DNA of 33,559 bases, from contig CANMLX010000045.1 of assembly GCA_947498845.1 (NCBI GenBank), positions 1 to 33,559 of the forward strand, in the 5' to 3' direction. Made by a program: the position numbers and the translations under genes. The stretch's first letter is position 1. Every line of letters begins with the position of its first letter. The notes below the pieces were generated by a model, which made no database searches, had not been told where the DNA came from, and was given only the letters and a program-made list of their open reading frames with translations. This document shows positions 30,873 to 33,559 of the stretch, piece by piece. This DNA comes from an uncultured Flavobacteriaceae bacterium (lineage in GTDB: Bacteria; Bacteroidota; Bacteroidia; Flavobacteriales; Flavobacteriaceae).

Positions 30873-33559
30873 ATGATTAAAAATGTATTTACGAAATCCA
30901 TTTTAACGTTGCTGCTAGTCTTTTTTTGTAAGACTACCAATGCACAAAATTCTGCAAATGTAGATGTTAATTTCAACATCAGGCATTCTGTAGGAGGTGT
31001 TTCCGATTTCGGAAGAGAACGACACATCACCATGCACTCCAGTATTTATGAAAATGACTGGGAAGGTGAAGTTGACAAAGCTGAAATTCTTTTTGACGAA
31101 TTAGATGTTAAACTGGGAAGAGATAATGGCACAGCGTCTTTCTTATTTCAATTTTCTCCAGAAGATGAAAATAATAGATTTCATCACGATGCAGATAGTT
31201 TAACAGTATTATTAGATTTTTGGAAAGAAGAATATAACAATAGACTAAATGATAGAGGGCTTACCCGTTTCAAAAACCAAAGCAATGGGATGATTATGGG
31301 AACTAATCCTTTCCCCACCTATCCTACTCTAAATTATAACCCCTCTGCGGCATCAGGGTCTAATTGGGGTAGAGAAAATGGTTTTACATGGTTTCCTAGA
31401 GATATTCAGACTTCGGCTGACTGGATGATTCAATTCATGGAAGAATTTTTTGTAAACAGTCTTTCTGAAGAAGGCCAGTTAATGCCAGAATATTGGGAAA
31501 TAATCAATGAACCTGATTTCCCATTAAATACTGGACAATTTATGATGTCTAGTTGGGAAGATATTGCCGAATATCACAATTTAGTAGCCGAAGGAATTAA
31601 ACAAAGATTAGGAAGCAGAGCTCCTAAAATTGGAGGGATGACATGGGGACTTCACGATCTATTTAATGCCGATAGCGAACCTCGCTTCCCAAATATTCCT
31701 TCTTATGTAGATGCCTTTTATAGACCTGAAGATACAGATGCTATAGCTTATGCTAGAGGACAAGTTGACACGCCTTTAAACAATTTAAATTTTAGAGAAC
31801 CTTGGTTTCAATGGGATGTTATATGGAGAGAGTTTATTGATAGAGCTGGAGCGAACATGGATTTTTATGCGGTGCATTTTTATGATTGGCCAGATTACCA
31901 AAACTCTCAAGCAAAAGCTATTAGATCTGGAGGACATGTTGAAGCTACATTAGAAATGCTAGAATGGTACGATGTCTTTAAAAATGGGAAAAACAATAGA
32001 AAACCAGTTGTTATTTCAGAATACGGTTCTGTTGTAGGTACTTGGGTCCCCTTGGCTCATGACACTCGTTTTGACTGGGAAAACCTAAGACCTTTTAATG
32101 CAATGTTAATGCAGTTTTTAGAAAGACCTGATTATATTCCTCTAACTATGCCTTTCCATTTATTGAAAGCAGAATTTAGAGATGTAGATAACAACGGTGA
32201 TGGTATCCCAGAAGTAGTATACCATTATAAAACGTTAAGAGATGATGATGGTGATGGGAATTGGGAATTTAGCGAATTACTAAAATGGTATCAACTTTGG
32301 GACGATGTAGACGGAACTCGTGTAGATACAATGTCTAGTGATCCTGATGTACAAGTAGATTGTTATGTGGACGGTAATGTAGCTTACTTAATACTTAACA
32401 ATTTAGAAAGTGAAGATACTTCAATCGATTTAAATTTCTTTGGAAACAATAATACCCCTTCTAGTGTACGCATTAAAAACCTTTATTTAGATGGTGTAAG
32501 AAATATTGTATTAGCAGACAATACCACTTCCAGTATTCCTGATGCTGTTACTCTAAGAGGAGATGCGACTATGATTCTTAAATATACATTTCCTAATCCT
32601 GTAGCTATTAATGAAACTTCTGTTGAAAATAAATTTTTCGGAGAACCTGTAGGCCCTAATCAACGTGTAGCTATTAACAATGGTGATAATACATTTTTAG
32701 TAAATAATGTAACTGTCCCTTCAGATCCAGAAAAAACTGAAGCTATGCTAAAAATTACTGGTGCTTTATTTGATGCGCCACAAGACGCTCGAGGTTTTCT
32801 TTCTATTGATAAATTAACATTTAATGGTGTAGAAGTTGAAACGCCTTTAGATTGGAGAGGTGCAAGCCAAATTAGAAATAGATGGTTCGGGACTCTTGAA
32901 ATTCCAATTCCAAGTAATTTAATTCAAACCAACAATACCATTGTAGTAGATTTTGTTCATGTTGGAGAAATTAATGTGGTAAACTTGGTGACTTGGGACT
33001 TCTCTGAAGCACCTGGACGTAGTATAGGTCCTCCAGATATAGGAGATCCAACACTAGTAACAGGAGTAAATGTAGCTCCAGGTAGTGCTACACTAAACGT
33101 AGGACAAACCAGTAATTTAACAGCAACGGTTCTACCAAACAATGCGACCAATAAAGCTGTAAGCTGGAGTTCAAGTAATACTGCTGTTGCTTCTGTAAAT
33201 GCAAATGGTGTTGTAACTGCTCAAGCTGCTGGTAATGCTACAATAACTGTAACGACAGATGACGGTGGCTTTACTGCAAATACATCTATAACTGTAAATG
33301 GGAATGACGGTCCTCCTCTTGGTGATGAAATAGTAATTGAAGCTGAAACATTTACTAATACAAATGGTACTTTTAATGATGCTAGCTCTGGTGGTCCTGG
33401 TTTAGGTGTAAATAATGCTGGAACCAATATCAACTTTGTTAATTCTGGTGACTTTGCCGAATACACTATTAATGTTGGTACGGCTGGAAATTATGATATC
33501 GAATATCTTATTTCTTCTCCTTCTGATAATGCTCAAATTCAACTATCTGTAAATGGTAC
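30873..33559 (+). CDS. Secreted GH86 beta-agarase/porphyranase with BIG2 and CBM6 domains (3' end outside window)
   Basis: An open frame of 895 codons from the ATG at 30873 to the right edge. The signal peptide spans about 1-24 (CKTTNA/QNS). The GH86 domain (about 25-590) has NVDVNFNIRHSVGG, FHHDADSLTVLLDFW, acid/base E213 in YWEIINEPDFP, GANMDFYAVHFYDWPDY, nucleophile E383 in PVVISEYGS and LTMPFHLLKAEFRD. A beta-sandwich extension follows, then a BIG2-type Ig-like domain near 730-810 (NATNKAVSWSSSNTAVASV, GVVTAQAAGNATITV), and a CBM6 domain from about 818 (IVIEAETFTNTNG, DFAEYTINV), cut by the edge. A T9SS domain probably follows. GH86 enzymes cleave agarose or porphyran endolytically, and the choice between them cannot be made here. 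Confidence 0.93.
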   Translation, partial: MIKNVFTKSILTLLLVFFCKTTNAQNSANVDVNFNIRHSVGGVSDFGRERHITMHSSIYENDWEGEVDKAEILFDELDVKLGRDNGTASFLFQFSPEDENNRFHHDADSLTVLLDFWKEEYNNRLNDRGLTRFKNQSNGMIMGTNPFPTYPTLNYNPSAASGSNWGRENGFTWFPRDIQTSADWMIQFMEEFFVNSLSEEGQLMPEYWEIINEPDFPLNTGQFMMSSWEDIAEYHNLVAEGIKQRLGSRAPKIGGMTWGLHDLFNADSEPRFPNIPSYVDAFYRPEDTDAIAYARGQVDTPLNNLNFREPWFQWDVIWREFIDRAGANMDFYAVHFYDWPDYQNSQAKAIRSGGHVEATLEMLEWYDVFKNGKNNRKPVVISEYGSVVGTWVPLAHDTRFDWENLRPFNAMLMQFLERPDYIPLTMPFHLLKAEFRDVDNNGDGIPEVVYHYKTLRDDDGDGNWEFSELLKWYQLWDDVDGTRVDTMSSDPDVQVDCYVDGNVAYLILNNLESEDTSIDLNFFGNNNTPSSVRIKNLYLDGVRNIVLADNTTSSIPDAVTLRGDATMILKYTFPNPVAINETSVENKFFGEPVGPNQRVAINNGDNTFLVNNVTVPSDPEKTEAMLKITGALFDAPQDARGFLSIDKLTFNGVEVETPLDWRGASQIRNRWFGTLEIPIPSNLIQTNNTIVVDFVHVGEINVVNLVTWDFSEAPGRSIGPPDIGDPTLVTGVNVAPGSATLNVGQTSNLTATVLPNNATNKAVSWSSSNTAVASVNANGVVTAQAAGNATITVTTDDGGFTANTSITVNGNDGPPLGDEIVIEAETFTNTNGTFNDASSGGPGLGVNNAGTNINFVNSGDFAEYTINVGTAGNYDIEYLISSPSDNAQIQLSVNG

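Noticed and set aside
30851..31033. Minus-strand ORFs within the GH86 gene (also near 32957 and 33221)
   Set aside because: They lie opposite a long frame with clear GH86, BIG2 and CBM6 features and have no family resemblance.

Overview
The window looks like a chromosomal segment of a marine, agar-degrading member of the Flavobacteriaceae (Bacteroidota). The evidence is low GC, secreted proteins with C-terminal type IX secretion (T9SS) sorting domains, DUF6443-type Rhs proteins, the flavobacterial TAnnTTTG promoter box, and agarases of GH16 and GH86. I did not identify a species.

Left part (1-9280, all minus strand): a polymorphic-toxin (Rhs) locus. It reads 9241 to 1 as a secreted SpvB/TcB-like 1190-aa shell protein, a full Rhs protein of 1304 aa whose variable tip carries a JAMM-like HxH...SxxD motif (DUF4329-like), and a 124-aa exported NTF2-fold-like immunity candidate. 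Two decayed cassettes follow: an orphan Rhs C-terminal (CT) ORF overlapping a small lipoprotein gene, and a further Rhs core fragment that leaves the window at its left edge.

Middle (9456-20978): housekeeping genes obgE, a single-ORF hpt-adk fusion, purK (divergent), purE and an M3 oligopeptidase. purK and purE, which I expect to be adjacent in this group, are separated by about 5 kb holding a four-gene minus-strand module: a 324-aa protein of unknown function, a 560-aa exported protein that looks like an outer-membrane barrel, a 151-aa unknown, and a membrane-anchored TPR/LytTR regulator. Three repeats spaced 21-22 bp lie upstream of the first gene of the module and may be the regulator's binding site. 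This module is the best candidate here for an undescribed system.

Right part (21037-33559): a carbohydrate-utilisation region with a secreted GH43-CBM6 enzyme, a 992-aa LamG-like/DUF8202-like T9SS protein, a multimodular GH16 beta-agarase and a GH86 agarase/porphyranase cut by the right edge. An AIM24-family gene and a DUF4442 gene are interspersed. GH16 and GH86 share a 16-nt leader motif, and GH86 also has a triple 22-bp direct repeat in its leader. No SusC/SusD pair, transposase, tRNA, rRNA or CRISPR array was seen. A 163-bp MITE-like element and several strong bidirectional terminators separate convergent genes.
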